From: an uncultured Eubacteriales bacterium
GTDB taxonomy: Bacteria; Bacillota_A; Clostridia; Lachnospirales; Cellulosilyticaceae
Assembly (NCBI GenBank): GCA_900556665.1
Contig: USPX01000016.1
Location: 1 to 21,380 of the forward strand
Direction: 5' to 3'
Length of the DNA: 21,380 nucleotides
The notes beneath the pieces were generated by a model, which ran no database searches, had not been told where the DNA came from, and worked only from the letters and a program-made list of their open reading frames with translations. The translations under genes and the position numbers were made by a program. Shown here piece after piece: positions 14,657-21,380 of this stretch (the stretch's first letter is position 1; each line of letters opens with the position of its first letter).

Positions 14657-15562
14657 CTAACTATAAATTATTTTCATGACTTCATTTATTTGATTTAAAG
14701 CTCTATCTTCCCTAACCATCCGTTCTATCATTCTTTTAATACTTATTCCAATAGCAGAAGCTTTAATATAAAACATTTTACCAATTCTTTCATATGACAT
14801 CCCTGTTAATAGTGCAATTAAATAAATACACATATCTCTTTGATATCTATACTTTCTATTATTACGTTGCACTATCTCCTGCTTATTTATTTTAAATTGT
14901 TGTTGCACAGCCTTAAAAACTTTGTCACTCGTTACCTCTTGCTCCTTAATATCTTCCTCATTTCGAATCGAATGCATCTTTTCTAATGCACTTGCAGCTT
15001 CTTCCTCTCCCTCATCCTCAACACTTCGAACATATGATAAATACCGTGTTCTAGCTTCTCTCTTATCTTCTGAGAAATAATTTAATAATCTACTGGTACT
15101 CACAATTTCTAATTTATCCTTCTCCCTTATATATGCCTTAAAGCTTGACCAATTATATTCAAGTGCATCACCTACAATATTAGCTTTAACTGGATTACGG
15201 TGTACATATTTAGATACATAAACAAAATACTCATCACTTCGTACCATTAAACTTGTAAAGCGTCCTTGAAACACATGACCACAACGATCGTACTTCTTAT
15301 TAAAATAAATAGCATAGCTTAAACTAAGTCCTTGCATAAATTTAGATATATCCTGCCCATTATCATAAATTACTAGATGGACATGGTTTGTCATCAAGCA
15401 ATAGGCATATATCTCCATCTTAAACTTCTCTTTATAATGCTTTAATCGTTTTAAATATCCTATGCGATCAGCATAATCCTTAAATATATCCTCTCTATTA
15501 TTCCCTCTAACAATTACATGATATATACTATTTGGGCACTTTTCTCTTCTTACTCTCGGCAT
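14657..15562 (-). CDS. REP-associated Y1 (HUH) transposase, RAYT type
   Basis: This 301-residue protein belongs to the Y1 transposase / REP-associated tyrosine transposase family, which nicks single-stranded hairpin DNA through a covalent tyrosine link. Hallmarks: MPRVRR..NSIYHVIVRGNNRE at the N-terminus, AYCLMTNHVHLVI with the metal-binding His60-Val-His62 (HUH), HVFQGRFTS (96-104) and YVSKYVHRNPVKAN (115-128), which contains the candidate catalytic Tyr115 or Tyr119. The C-terminal RDMCIYLIALLTGMSYERIG resembles the DnaA-like helix-turn-helix common in this family's longer members. The frame is intact, so it may be active. AGGAG lies 7 nt before the ATG. It is inserted between the germinant receptor operon and spoIIR without damaging either, and two copies of the dispersed repeat lie 110-163 bp upstream, the classic RAYT-REP arrangement. 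Confidence 0.9.
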   Translation of the reverse strand: MPRVRREKCPNSIYHVIVRGNNREDIFKDYADRIGYLKRLKHYKEKFKMEIYAYCLMTNHVHLVIYDNGQDISKFMQGLSLSYAIYFNKKYDRCGHVFQGRFTSLMVRSDEYFVYVSKYVHRNPVKANIVGDALEYNWSSFKAYIREKDKLEIVSTSRLLNYFSEDKREARTRYLSYVRSVEDEGEEEAASALEKMHSIRNEEDIKEQEVTSDKVFKAVQQQFKINKQEIVQRNNRKYRYQRDMCIYLIALLTGMSYERIGKMFYIKASAIGISIKRMIERMVREDRALNQINEVMKIIYS

Positions 15563-15671
15563 ATGCTATCTCCTGCTTTTTTGTTTATAAGCATTGCCAC
15601 TACATTATTTTTTAATCATTTCACATTTAAAAATATCTTTTTCTATTTTTATAACAAATCCCCACCTTATT

Positions 15672-15725
15672 AAAGACCTGTCCCTAAATATTATTAAATC
15701 TTATCAAAGACCTGTCCCTAAATAT
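15672..15725 (-). repeat. Tandem pair of dispersed repeats upstream of the transposase gene
   Basis: Two direct copies (15672-15691 and 15706-15725) share the 20-mer AAAGACCTGTCCCTAAATAT (plus strand) at a 34-bp period, with similar sequence also before them (CTTAT(T/C)). They lie 14 bp after the stop of the receptor C-subunit gene and upstream of the transposase gene. Being direct, they cannot form one hairpin. Confidence 0.9.
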
Positions 15726-15739
15726 CCATCAAATATCCA

Positions 15740-16906
15740 TTATTGTATTATTCCGGTATTTTTAATAGTTGAAGTTACTTGAACATTTATTGGGAATGAT
15801 TTATAGCCTTCTTTGTCCCATATTGATTCATACTTTTGCCATTGTTTAGGGTGTTTGCGATACATTTGTAAGCCTATTTTAAGAAAGTCTACATTGAGTT
15901 CTTTTGATTTATTAACTGCCACCATGACTTGATGTCTTATTTCCTCTTGTAACAGTGTAGTGATTTGATTAATATCTTCTACACTAAATATGTTCTTAAT
16001 GTTTGTAGAAACATATTCTGTTATATTACCCTCTGTTAAGATTTCTATATTGCCCTCTGATATCTCTCCATTATTATTAAATGTTATTTTTGAACGTTCT
16101 TTGTCAATTATATAAGTCAGTGGACTTCCTTTGTACTCTACAACTATAGGCACTTGATTAATTTTGCCTTCGATAAATAATTGGCCACGTACTATATCTC
16201 TTCCAATAAAATCTACTAACTCATAATTTTTTATAACTGCTGCTCCTCCAATTTCTATAGAATCCTTTTCATCAGTGCTAATAACTGGAATTGTAGTAAT
16301 ATTAGTATCTTGTATCTCTCTTATCAAATTACCAACTAACTGTTCTTTGGCATAACTTACAGGTCTTTCTGCATTATTAAAATATTTCATTACGTACAAC
16401 CCTAAAATAGGATTTTGCTTATTTTCTCCTTGTGTTAGTTTCCCTGCTTCTCCTGTAGTAGCTAAGATATTCGTGGTTCGGCTTATTTCCATATTTCGTA
16501 TAAGTCCATCTATTGCACCTCTAAATAATTCTGCATCCTTCATTAACTCTTTACCCAAGACAATAGCTTGTGTATGACTAAATGAAATGGTGTTCTGAGA
16601 TTTACTTTCCACTTCATCTACGCTTGTCTCAATTGTTGGAGTAGTAGTTACAACGGCACTTTTCACATCTTCTGCTAAACTATCCTTTCCTGAAAGTTTA
16701 GCTCTATCTGGTATTGTATAAGTAATTTGATAACTGTCCCGCTTATTAATCGGTTGAGTTTGATCAGCATCTTGATTTTTATCTATTGCAATTTCCATTA
16801 CTACATTTCTTTCATTAATTTCCACACTATCCCAACAACCAGTTAAGATAAATGATATATTTAGAATTAATAATGTCATAACACCCCATTTTACTCTATT
16901 CTGCAT
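15740..16906 (-). CDS. gerAC: Germinant receptor C subunit, Ger(x)C-type lipoprotein
   Basis: The 388-residue protein starts with a lipoprotein signal ending in LTGC (Cys24), then WDSVEINERN, the conserved start of mature GerAC-type proteins. It continues with the ITYTIPD strand, the VLGKEL segment with LIRNMEISRT (family pattern of R-x-x-E-I-x-R/P), and the C-terminal Ger(x)C domain ending in LNVDFLKIGLQMYRKHPKQW. The C subunit is anchored on the outer face of the spore inner membrane and is needed for germinant sensing. The gene overlaps the end of the B-subunit gene by 11 bp and has its own AGGAGGAG, so the two are co-translated. The receptor subtype and germinant cannot be read from sequence; the symbol names the family. 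Confidence 0.92.
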   Translation of the reverse strand: MQNRVKWGVMTLLILNISFILTGCWDSVEINERNVVMEIAIDKNQDADQTQPINKRDSYQITYTIPDRAKLSGKDSLAEDVKSAVVTTTPTIETSVDEVESKSQNTISFSHTQAIVLGKELMKDAELFRGAIDGLIRNMEISRTTNILATTGEAGKLTQGENKQNPILGLYVMKYFNNAERPVSYAKEQLVGNLIREIQDTNITTIPVISTDEKDSIEIGGAAVIKNYELVDFIGRDIVRGQLFIEGKINQVPIVVEYKGSPLTYIIDKERSKITFNNNGEISEGNIEILTEGNITEYVSTNIKNIFSVEDINQITTLLQEEIRHQVMVAVNKSKELNVDFLKIGLQMYRKHPKQWQKYESIWDKEGYKSFPINVQVTSTIKNTGIIQ

Positions 16907-17993
16907 ATGAACTCCTCCTTCCTTTAGCTATAAGCGCAAGTATAAGAGGAATAGGTAATATGAACCATATGCCGAAATAATATTGAAATTTATTGTAATA
17001 ATCATAAACTGCTACTAAATTTTCAGGTACCATTGCAATAAAATAAATTATGGGTACAAGCGGTAACACAAATATATTTTCTCTCTTATATTTAAAACTC
17101 CTACTTCCTATTAATGAAGTAAAATAAATTCCTGAACTAAGATATATGAAAATACTAAAAATCCAACCTGTCATCATTAGAATTTCTTGATTTTCTACCA
17201 TTGAACCATTCAAACTCATACTTTGCATAAGTGTTAATACAGGCCATACTTGTCTTTGTGTTTCATTAAACCCAACACCAACATATGTTAAAAGTACAAT
17301 AATAGCACTTGCTATTCCAATAGTTATAACCGCTACTAGCATTGCACGTCTAACCTTTTTGGTTTCTTTCATTAAGCCTGCTAACATTAACATAATTTCA
17401 AGAGGCATGAAAATTAAACTTACAACAAAAGTCCCTACTCCAATTCCCCTTAGATTAGTTTGAAAGAATGGCATAAGTTGCATATATTCTCCATGTGGAA
17501 CTACTAATAAAAACACTAAAATAAGTGGTACTGCTATGAAATAAATAAGTACCTCTCCCATTCTTCCTATAGCTTCAATTCCTGATTTCACAAGATATGC
17601 TACAGTTAATAACATTACTAAGATGATAAGCTGTACTGGTGTCTTAGGAAGTAACACCTGTGAAATCATCTCTCCCAACATTCTAGCTTCAAGTCCTGTT
17701 ATAATCGCTATCTTAATCACAAATAAAATGATAATTATATAGGCTATAAACTTTGGCACAATCTTAGGTAAAAATTCAACTAAAGTATCCCTTGGAAATT
17801 GCTTTGTAATCCCTTCAATACAAAAAATATAGATAACGCCTAATATAATTGCTAAAAGAGGAAGTATATAACCATTTCTCCCCACATAGTCTCCAGCTAT
17901 TTTAGGTAGAAACAAAATAGTTGTATTCAGCATTTGAAGTATCAAAAAAATCTCTACTTGTCTTACGGATACCCTGCCATTATGCGTAAACAT
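16896..17993 (-). CDS. gerAB: Germinant receptor B subunit, endospore germination permease
   Basis: The 365-residue protein is almost wholly hydrophobic, with about ten TM segments, and fits the GerAB/APC-superfamily permease: start VRQVEIFLILQMLNT, the GLEARMLGEMISQVLLPKTP region, GIEAIGRMGEVLIYF, the EYMQLMPFF segment and the GSRSF loop near 295. The B subunit is thought to bind the amino-acid or sugar germinant in the spore inner membrane. Its AAAGGAG overlaps the stop codon of the A-subunit gene, 15 bp away, so translation is coupled. The symbol names the family. Confidence 0.92.
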   Translation of the reverse strand: MFTHNGRVSVRQVEIFLILQMLNTTILFLPKIAGDYVGRNGYILPLLAIILGVIYIFCIEGITKQFPRDTLVEFLPKIVPKFIAYIIIILFVIKIAIITGLEARMLGEMISQVLLPKTPVQLIILVMLLTVAYLVKSGIEAIGRMGEVLIYFIAVPLILVFLLVVPHGEYMQLMPFFQTNLRGIGVGTFVVSLIFMPLEIMLMLAGLMKETKKVRRAMLVAVITIGIASAIIVLLTYVGVGFNETQRQVWPVLTLMQSMSLNGSMVENQEILMMTGWIFSIFIYLSSGIYFTSLIGSRSFKYKRENIFVLPLVPIIYFIAMVPENLVAVYDYYNKFQYYFGIWFILPIPLILALIAKGRRSSYAE

Positions 17994-18008
17994 TTATTAG
18001 TTCTCCTT

Positions 18009-19670
18009 TCATTTTCCATTTTGACCAGACTTATCTTCATTCTTTCTGCTCACTTGTCCATTAGTCACACCACTATTTGTACCTGGCGATACATCTTGTA
18101 CATTATCTCCTTTTACGCGCAAACGCCTTCTTTGCTCGGCTCTAGCATAAATAGGTCTTGTTGTTTGCATGAATGTTGGAAATCTAAGAATCGTATCTTT
18201 TAAATCATTAAAGCCGTTACGATCACTAATGTTATATGGTGCAAGATATGGTACATTGAAACTTTCAAGAGATGATAAATGAATAAATGTAATTAAAAAG
18301 GCTATTAAAAATCCATATAATCCAAGAAATGCTGATAACGCTATAAACATATAACGAATAAGCCTAAAAGCAGATGTTAAACTATAATCGGGTACTGCAA
18401 ATGTACAAATTGCAGTAAGTGAGATAATAATAATAATCATTGGACTAACAATATTAGCATCTACTGCTGCCTGTCCTATAACAATCCCACCAACTAGTCC
18501 AATCACATGTCCAATAGCTCCTGGTGCCCTAATTCCTGCTTCTCTAAACAGTTCAAATATCAATTCCATAACTACTATCTCCGTCACCGTTGAAAACGTT
18601 ACCCCTTCCCGTGCTGCAGCAATAGATACCGCAAAAGGTGTTGGCAACATTGTAGGTTGGAAATTTAAGATTGCAATATATAATCCTGGTAATGTAAATG
18701 ACAAAAATGAGACTAAATAACGTAGAATTCTTATAAAGCTCATAATTTGCCAACGTTGATAATAATCCTCTGAAGCCTGATAAAACGCATTCAATGTAGC
18801 TGGTACAATGATTCCAAACGGTGAGTTATCTACAATAATTCCAACCTTACCTTCTAATAAACTTGCCGCAAACTTATCAGGTCTTTCTGTAGCTTGGGTT
18901 TGTGGAAATGGGCTTTTCCAACTATCTTCAATTAATTGTTCAATGTACCCACTATCAAAAACGCCATCAACCACATACTTATTCAGTCTAGTTTCCACTT
19001 CTTCTACAAGCTCCGGCTTTGCGATATCCTCCATATACATAATGGCAATATCCGTTCTACTTCTTGTGCCATAACTCATCATTTTTACTTTGAGTTTAGT
19101 GTCACGAATACGTCTTCTTACAAGTACTGTATTAAATCGAATAGTCTCAGTAAAACCATCTCTTGGACCTCTAACAACGCTCTCAGCATTTGGTTCGCCT
19201 ACTCCTCTTCCAGGCCACCCCTTTGTTGCAATGACTAACCCTTTATCAGATTGATCAACAAAAATAGCACTATCGCCAGATAAAATTGCCTTAATCAAAT
19301 CATCCATTTTATTTACTTCTTTAACATCAAAGGTTGCAGAAAAATGTTGCATAATAATTTGAGTAGGTGTTCTATGATCTTCAATTTCACATTCTGAATT
19401 CTTATAATCAAATGCAACGCTAAGCAAATAGTGTTCCAAAATCTCTCGATTAACTAAACCATCTGTATATACCCCATAAATTCTAATCTTTTTATCAGTT
19501 CCTAACTCCACCTCCCTCTTAACAATATCCGTACAGTTTTCAAACAACATATTTATCTTTTCTATATTCTCATCAAGGTTCATTGCTAAAGGTATATCTA
19601 TTTTATTTTCACTATCATGCCAAGAATCTTCTACAGTACGTACATTACTAGTGTCATTCTTATTTTTCAT
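18009..19670 (-). CDS. gerAA: Germinant receptor A subunit (GerA family)
   Basis: The 553-residue protein has a soluble N-terminal part (1-300) and a C-terminal membrane part with about five hydrophobic segments (313-336, 340-355, 386-402, 408-426, 437-466). Family signatures: GEPNAESVVRGPRDGFTETI (158-177), VRRRIRD, YGTRSRTDIAIMYMEDIA, SPFPQTQATERPDKFAASLL (253-272), and EDYYQRW (301-307). The A subunit forms the oligomeric ion-channel part of the receptor in spore inner membranes. A typical hydrophilic N-terminal extension and Lys/Arg-rich tail (RAEQRRRLRV) are present. It is the second gene of the operon, 50 bp after the small membrane protein gene. The symbol names the family. Confidence 0.93.
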   Translation of the reverse strand: MKNKNDTSNVRTVEDSWHDSENKIDIPLAMNLDENIEKINMLFENCTDIVKREVELGTDKKIRIYGVYTDGLVNREILEHYLLSVAFDYKNSECEIEDHRTPTQIIMQHFSATFDVKEVNKMDDLIKAILSGDSAIFVDQSDKGLVIATKGWPGRGVGEPNAESVVRGPRDGFTETIRFNTVLVRRRIRDTKLKVKMMSYGTRSRTDIAIMYMEDIAKPELVEEVETRLNKYVVDGVFDSGYIEQLIEDSWKSPFPQTQATERPDKFAASLLEGKVGIIVDNSPFGIIVPATLNAFYQASEDYYQRWQIMSFIRILRYLVSFLSFTLPGLYIAILNFQPTMLPTPFAVSIAAAREGVTFSTVTEIVVMELIFELFREAGIRAPGAIGHVIGLVGGIVIGQAAVDANIVSPMIIIIISLTAICTFAVPDYSLTSAFRLIRYMFIALSAFLGLYGFLIAFLITFIHLSSLESFNVPYLAPYNISDRNGFNDLKDTILRFPTFMQTTRPIYARAEQRRRLRVKGDNVQDVSPGTNSGVTNGQVSRKNEDKSGQNGK

Positions 19671-19720
19671 ACGCTATCCTTTCTTATTATAATTTAAATT
19701 TCCAGTACACAAACACACCA

Positions 19721-19924
19721 TCAAAATACTGCCATTATAATAAAACCAATAATTGAAACCACAATATAAATCCACCCAATAATCCTAACAACACTTGCCT
19801 CTCCTTCCATATGCTCCACTTCTAATAAGTTTCTCCCCTGAACAAAAGCCATATATAAACCAATACATAGCATCACAATATTTATATAAACAGAAAAAAT
19901 ATTACTTATCCGACTCATTCTCAT
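19721..19924 (-). CDS. Small two-TM protein at the head of the germinant receptor operon
   Basis: The 67-residue protein has two predicted TM helices (about 10-29 and 44-66) joined by a short acidic loop (LLEVEHMEGEAS). A strong AAGGAG lies 8 nt before the first ATG; a second ATG at 19918 is less well placed. Its size, topology and place in the operon fit the small D-subunit-like proteins encoded with many germinant receptors, and the small membrane proteins next to clostridial ger operons. Sequence identity to any of these is not shown here. It would be co-transcribed with the A, B and C subunit genes from a forespore-type promoter upstream. Confidence 0.7.
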   Translation of the reverse strand: MRMSRISNIFSVYINIVMLCIGLYMAFVQGRNLLEVEHMEGEASVVRIIGWIYIVVSIIGFIIMAVF

Positions 19925-19962
19925 TCCCCTTTCTCCTTCTCAACTCTCTGCATATACATAAC

Positions 19963-19991
19963 AATTATTTGTAATCTCTCGAAAAATATGC
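19963..19991 (-). promoter_or_regulatory. Possible sigma-G promoter of the germinant receptor operon
   Basis: GCATA (19991-19987) matches the sigma-G -35 (GMATR); after 17 nt, AATAATT (19969-19963) matches the -10 CATAATA at five of seven positions. The predicted start is about 30 nt before the small-protein ATG. Germinant receptor operons are usually sigma-G controlled, which supports the call. The match itself is modest. Confidence 0.4.
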
Positions 19992-19996
19992 AAAAA

Positions 19997-20048
19997 GGGG
20001 ACAGGTCTTTAAATGTGCTGTTAGCAGCACTTTTAAAGACCTGTCCCT
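19997..20048. repeat. Hairpin of two inverted dispersed-repeat copies
   Basis: Arms 19998-20020 and 20025-20047 pair over 23 positions with one T-T mismatch (20014/20031), plus a terminal G-T (19997/20048), around the loop TTAG. The outer 16 bp is the dispersed repeat; the inner arm (GTGCTG/CAGCAC) is unique to this copy. It lies 6 bp after the LacI-family stop and 5 bp before the putative -35 of the germinant receptor operon, so it may insulate the two. Confidence 0.9.
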
Positions 20049-20054
20049 AAATGT

Positions 20055-21074
20055 TTATAACTTCTTGCGTTTGTTGGGAGAACATGAACCTCCTTGAACG
20101 AGTTCTACCGGTAATGTAATATGTTGATTTTTAGTTTCTCGATTTAATAATTTTAATAATAATTCAATACTTAAATTACTCATTTCATATTTAGGTTGTT
20201 TTACTGTGGCAATAGATGGTTCATAATATTTTGCTACGTCCATCCCATCGAATCCAATAAGTGAAATATCTTCTCCTAATTTATATCCTGAATCAAAAAT
20301 AGCTTTTGCTACACCTATAGCCATGATATCTGATGTACAGAAAATAGCTGTAATATCTTTTTGTTTCTCCAATAATTCCATAGTGTGTTTATAGGCTGTC
20401 TCACTATCGTATTGCCCATAAATAATATATTGATTTCTAAATTCAATATCATGCATTTCTAATGCACTTATGTATCCCTCGAAACGTTCTTTACCTACTC
20501 CCGTATCTTTTTTATCACCTAATACAAGCCCAATGTGATCGTGTCCATTATCAATAAGATATTTTATTGTTTCATAAGCTGCTTTTTTATTATTAATACT
20601 AATTGATGAACACTTTTTCAGATTTTTTATTCTAACTAAATCTACAGAAACTAAGACAATGGCCGCCTCTACATTTTCTAAATGTTCATCATCTAATTCT
20701 AAGAAATTTCCTCCTAAACAAATTACACCTTGTAGCCTTTTTTCCTTAATAAAGCCTAATAATGTGTCAATATCACTTTCATTATTATGATGTTGTAAAA
20801 TCATAGTATATCCAGCTGCTTCTACGCCACCACTAATAATCTTTAATATTTCAGAGAAGAATGGGTTGAAAACCCCTTTAACTAACACCCCAATATTCCT
20901 TGTATTTGTTTGTTTTAATACTCTTGCACTATTATTAGGTATATAATTATTTTCCTTAATAACCTGCCATACTTTCTCTCTTGTCTCATCACTTACATCT
21001 GGATGATTATTTAGCACTCTAGATACAGTACTTACACCTACTTTAGCAATTTTTGCTATATCCTTAATATTCAT
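20055..21074 (-). CDS. LacI-family transcription regulator
   Basis: I start at ATG 21074, giving 339 residues, because the sequence begins there with the canonical MNIKDIAKIAKVGVSTVSRV helix-turn-helix and a GGGAGAG lies 6 nt upstream; the in-frame extension to 21137 adds only a hydrophobic stretch not seen in the family. The DNA-binding region ends with NNSARVLKQ (hinge), followed by a periplasmic-binding-protein-like sugar-sensing domain (about 60-330) with NIGVLVKGVFNPFFSEI, GLVLGDKKDTGVGKERFEGY, FCTSDIMAIGVAKA, ISLIGFDG and a final ATVKQPKYEM. Effector and target genes are unknown; the transport or sugar genes normally next to such regulators would lie to the right of this window. Confidence 0.9.
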   Translation of the reverse strand: MNIKDIAKIAKVGVSTVSRVLNNHPDVSDETREKVWQVIKENNYIPNNSARVLKQTNTRNIGVLVKGVFNPFFSEILKIISGGVEAAGYTMILQHHNNESDIDTLLGFIKEKRLQGVICLGGNFLELDDEHLENVEAAIVLVSVDLVRIKNLKKCSSISINNKKAAYETIKYLIDNGHDHIGLVLGDKKDTGVGKERFEGYISALEMHDIEFRNQYIIYGQYDSETAYKHTMELLEKQKDITAIFCTSDIMAIGVAKAIFDSGYKLGEDISLIGFDGMDVAKYYEPSIATVKQPKYEMSNLSIELLLKLLNRETKNQHITLPVELVQGGSCSPNKRKKL

Positions 21075-21380
21075 CTTTCTCTCTCCCATACCTTTAAGTT
21101 TCTCAACGAACACTATAAAATAAATTATCAAAAACAATCATCTAGTATGTTTCTTTTAATTTTTATGTCATAACTGGCCTCTTATACAAAAGTTATCTAT
21201 CCTCTATAAAGTAGCACTTATCTATTAACGATATATGCTAACTATAAACTACATTTTTCCTATAATCAACGTATACTTAAGTTAATTTTAAATTTTATTT
21301 AAAATTTTATATCTATTCTATTATTAATTTTAACTATAGATAAACCATTTAATAAATATAATTATGCTGTACTATCCTAG
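21075..21380. other. AT-rich region upstream of the LacI-family gene, no gene seen
   Basis: About 300 bp with no supported coding frame. It contains a self-complementary AT stretch around 21286-21310 (TAAATTTTATTTAAAATTTTA) and no convincing promoter or LacI-type operator that I can defend. Any gene controlled divergently would begin beyond the window. Confidence 0.5.

Noticed and set aside
16359..16368. ACAGGTCTTT, a 10-bp match to the dispersed repeat in the receptor C-subunit gene
   Set aside because: The flanking GGG is missing and the codons encode the ordinary AERPVSY sequence of the protein; chance match.
18553..18753. 66-codon minus-strand frame and overlapping plus-strand frames within the receptor A-subunit gene
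   Set aside because: Out-of-frame shadows of a well-conserved gene, with no RBS or family features.
18878..18886. CAGGTCTTT in the receptor A-subunit gene
   Set aside because: It encodes the family-conserved TERPDK motif and lacks the rest of the repeat core.
21075..21137. N-terminal extension of the LacI-family protein from ATG 21137
   Set aside because: LacI-family proteins begin directly with the helix-turn-helix at MNIKDIA, which has its own RBS.

Overview
The window comes from a low-GC, endospore-forming Firmicute, most likely a clostridium. The sequence is AT-rich, the ribosome-binding sites are strong AGGAGG types, and the window holds spoIIR, a three-subunit gerA-type germinant receptor operon, an SLH-domain surface protein and a PBSX/XkdK-like contractile tail sheath gene. 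A more exact placement (for example among Cellulosilyticum-like Lachnospirales) is only a guess. Almost all genes lie on the minus strand; the polysaccharide deacetylase at 6697-8628 is the one clear plus-strand gene.

Layout from left to right. (1) 1-1972: partial secreted protein with a copper-amine-oxidase-N (stalk) domain, with a long leader and a good sigma-A promoter. (2) 2261-3051: about 0.8 kb without genes, G-poor on the plus strand. (3) 3052-4437: an isolated phage-type tail sheath gene with a LexA/SOS-box-like operator. (4) 4564-8628: divergent cell-envelope pair, an LtaS/MdoB-type phosphoglycerol transferase and a membrane-anchored polysaccharide deacetylase. (5) 8765-12034: two-gene secretion operon, an unrecognised exported protein followed by an SLH-anchored protein. 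(6) 12168-14578: DUF1934/YwiB-like protein, D-Ala-D-Ala ligase and SpoIIR; spoIIR has a sigma-F-like promoter. (7) 14657-15562: a REP-associated (Y1, HUH) transposase. (8) 15740-19924: germinant receptor operon, in transcription order a small two-TM protein, A, B and C subunits. (9) 20055-21074: LacI-family regulator.

The most notable signal cuts across the genes. A short sequence with the invariant core GGGACAGGTCT occurs 12 times in 16 kb. Seven copies are intergenic, mostly just after stop codons: one single copy, one tandem pair and two inverted pairs that form long hairpins. Five copies lie inside three coding regions and are read through without stops: three in the sheath gene, one in the deacetylase and one in the exported partner of the SLH protein. 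Two copies sit just upstream of the Y1 transposase gene, which is the obvious candidate mobiliser. The window therefore looks like a REP/RAYT system whose repeats tolerate, or favour, in-frame placement in protein-coding DNA and add a GQVYK-type peptide. All functional statements rest on reading motifs by eye; no database search was run.
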